A stretch of DNA of 5,127 nt from Prevotellaceae bacterium (lineage in GTDB: Bacteria > Bacteroidota > Bacteroidia > Bacteroidales > Bacteroidaceae), in assembly GCA_021204545.1 (NCBI GenBank), contig JAJPZF010000149.1, positions 6,033 through 11,159 on the forward strand. The letters are read 5' to 3'. The translations under genes and the position numbers were made by a program. This document shows positions 4,830 through 5,127 of the stretch, piece by piece. Under the pieces are notes generated by a model. That model had not been told where the DNA came from, ran no database searches, and was given only the letters and a program-made list of their open reading frames with translations. Position 1 is the stretch's first letter, and each line of letters begins with the position of its first letter.

Positions 4830-5127
4830 ATGAGTATGAGCGCTGAAATCATCGACCCCGTGCCCGTCGGCCTGCTGAGGCAAGAGCTAACGGAAGAGAA
4901 GCGGCTAAGGAAGACCAACCGCAGCGGCAACATCATCTACGTTGTCACATGGCAGGACTCGCCCAACGTACTGCGAGAGATAGGGCGGCTGCGTGAGCTG
5001 ACCTTCAGGGCCGCGGGCGGAGGCACGGGAAAGGAGCTGGACCTCGACGAGTTCGACACGGGCGAGCACCCTTACAAGCAGCTCATCGTGTGGGATCCCC
5101 GCGAGGAGCTGATACTGGGCGGCTACC
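4830..5127 (+). CDS. glsB: Hemolysin-like GNAT N-acyltransferase, GlsB-like (partial, 3' end outside window)
   Basis: Only the first 99 codons are present and the frame is open to the last base. The ATG at 4830 directly abuts the TGA of the preceding gene (4827-4829), indicating translational coupling. A second Met sits at codon 3. The sequence carries the family's N-terminal signature: LLRQELTEEKRL, SGNIIYVV, then PNVLREIGRLRELTFRAAGGGTG, DLDEFD, and HPYKQLIVWDP ending in ILGGY. This is typical of the hemolysin-like acyltransferases of Bacteroidales, which are usually around 320-340 residues, so roughly two thirds is missing. The expected reaction is N-acylation of glycine with a 3-hydroxyacyl group from acyl-ACP, giving N-acyl glycine (commendamide-type) as substrate for the adjacent O-acyltransferase. 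No signal peptide is seen, so it should be cytoplasmic or membrane-associated. The family call is firm; the exact substrate is by analogy with Bacteroides GlsB. Confidence 0.85.
   Translation, partial: MSMSAEIIDPVPVGLLRQELTEEKRLRKTNRSGNIIYVVTWQDSPNVLREIGRLRELTFRAAGGGTGKELDLDEFDTGEHPYKQLIVWDPREELILGGY

Noticed and set aside
4431..4883. 150-residue - strand frame antisense to glsA and glsB
   Set aside because: It covers the conserved motifs of two well-supported + strand genes and has no domain of its own.

Overview
The window looks like chromosomal DNA of a member of the Bacteroidales, most likely Prevotellaceae. Four things point there: the GC-rich coding sequence; a promoter that matches the Bacteroidetes sigma consensus (TTTG, 19 bases, TAnnTTTG); a large secreted protein with a PCMD-like N-terminus and the short C-terminal tail common in Prevotella and Bacteroides; and an adjacent PlsC-type/GNAT-type acyltransferase pair known from Bacteroides as the glycine-lipid genes. 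The genus is not decidable from this sequence. All genes lie on the + strand.

Bases 1-326 contain no convincing gene. They hold a tandem array of 23-bp units (about 1-191), each an imperfect palindrome. A stem-loop with a T-run follows (189-219), then the probable promoter region of the next gene, with a TACCTTTG -7 box at 274-281. Bases 327-3266 encode a 979-residue exported protein: signal peptide, PCMD-like domain, one beta-rich repeat, a large inserted domain, five more repeats, and a C-terminal tail. The last four repeats alternate in an A-B-A-B pattern. 

Bases 3267-3676 are a 410-bp, more AT-rich intergenic region. It contains a strong GC hairpin just after the stop codon, a pair of mutually exclusive hairpins (3311-3345), a nested perfect palindrome (3442-3478), and a textbook Bacteroidetes promoter (3629-3659). 

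That promoter starts a tight three-gene operon. The genes are a small secreted protein of unknown function (3677-4015), a PlsC-family O-acyltransferase resembling GlsA (4017-4829, GTG start), and the first 99 codons of a hemolysin-like GNAT N-acyltransferase resembling GlsB (from 4830, running off the window). By analogy with Bacteroides thetaiotaomicron, GlsB would N-acylate glycine with a 3-hydroxy fatty acid and GlsA would O-acylate the product to give glycine lipid.

The most unexpected feature is a canonical intrinsic-terminator structure inside the glsA coding sequence at 4074-4110: a perfect 10-bp stem, a 10-nt loop and T7. It lies about 60 nt after the GTG start. It could end transcripts of the small secreted gene early, or make expression of the acyltransferase pair depend on translation of glsA. 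I see no defence system, CRISPR array, transposase, tRNA or rRNA in this window.
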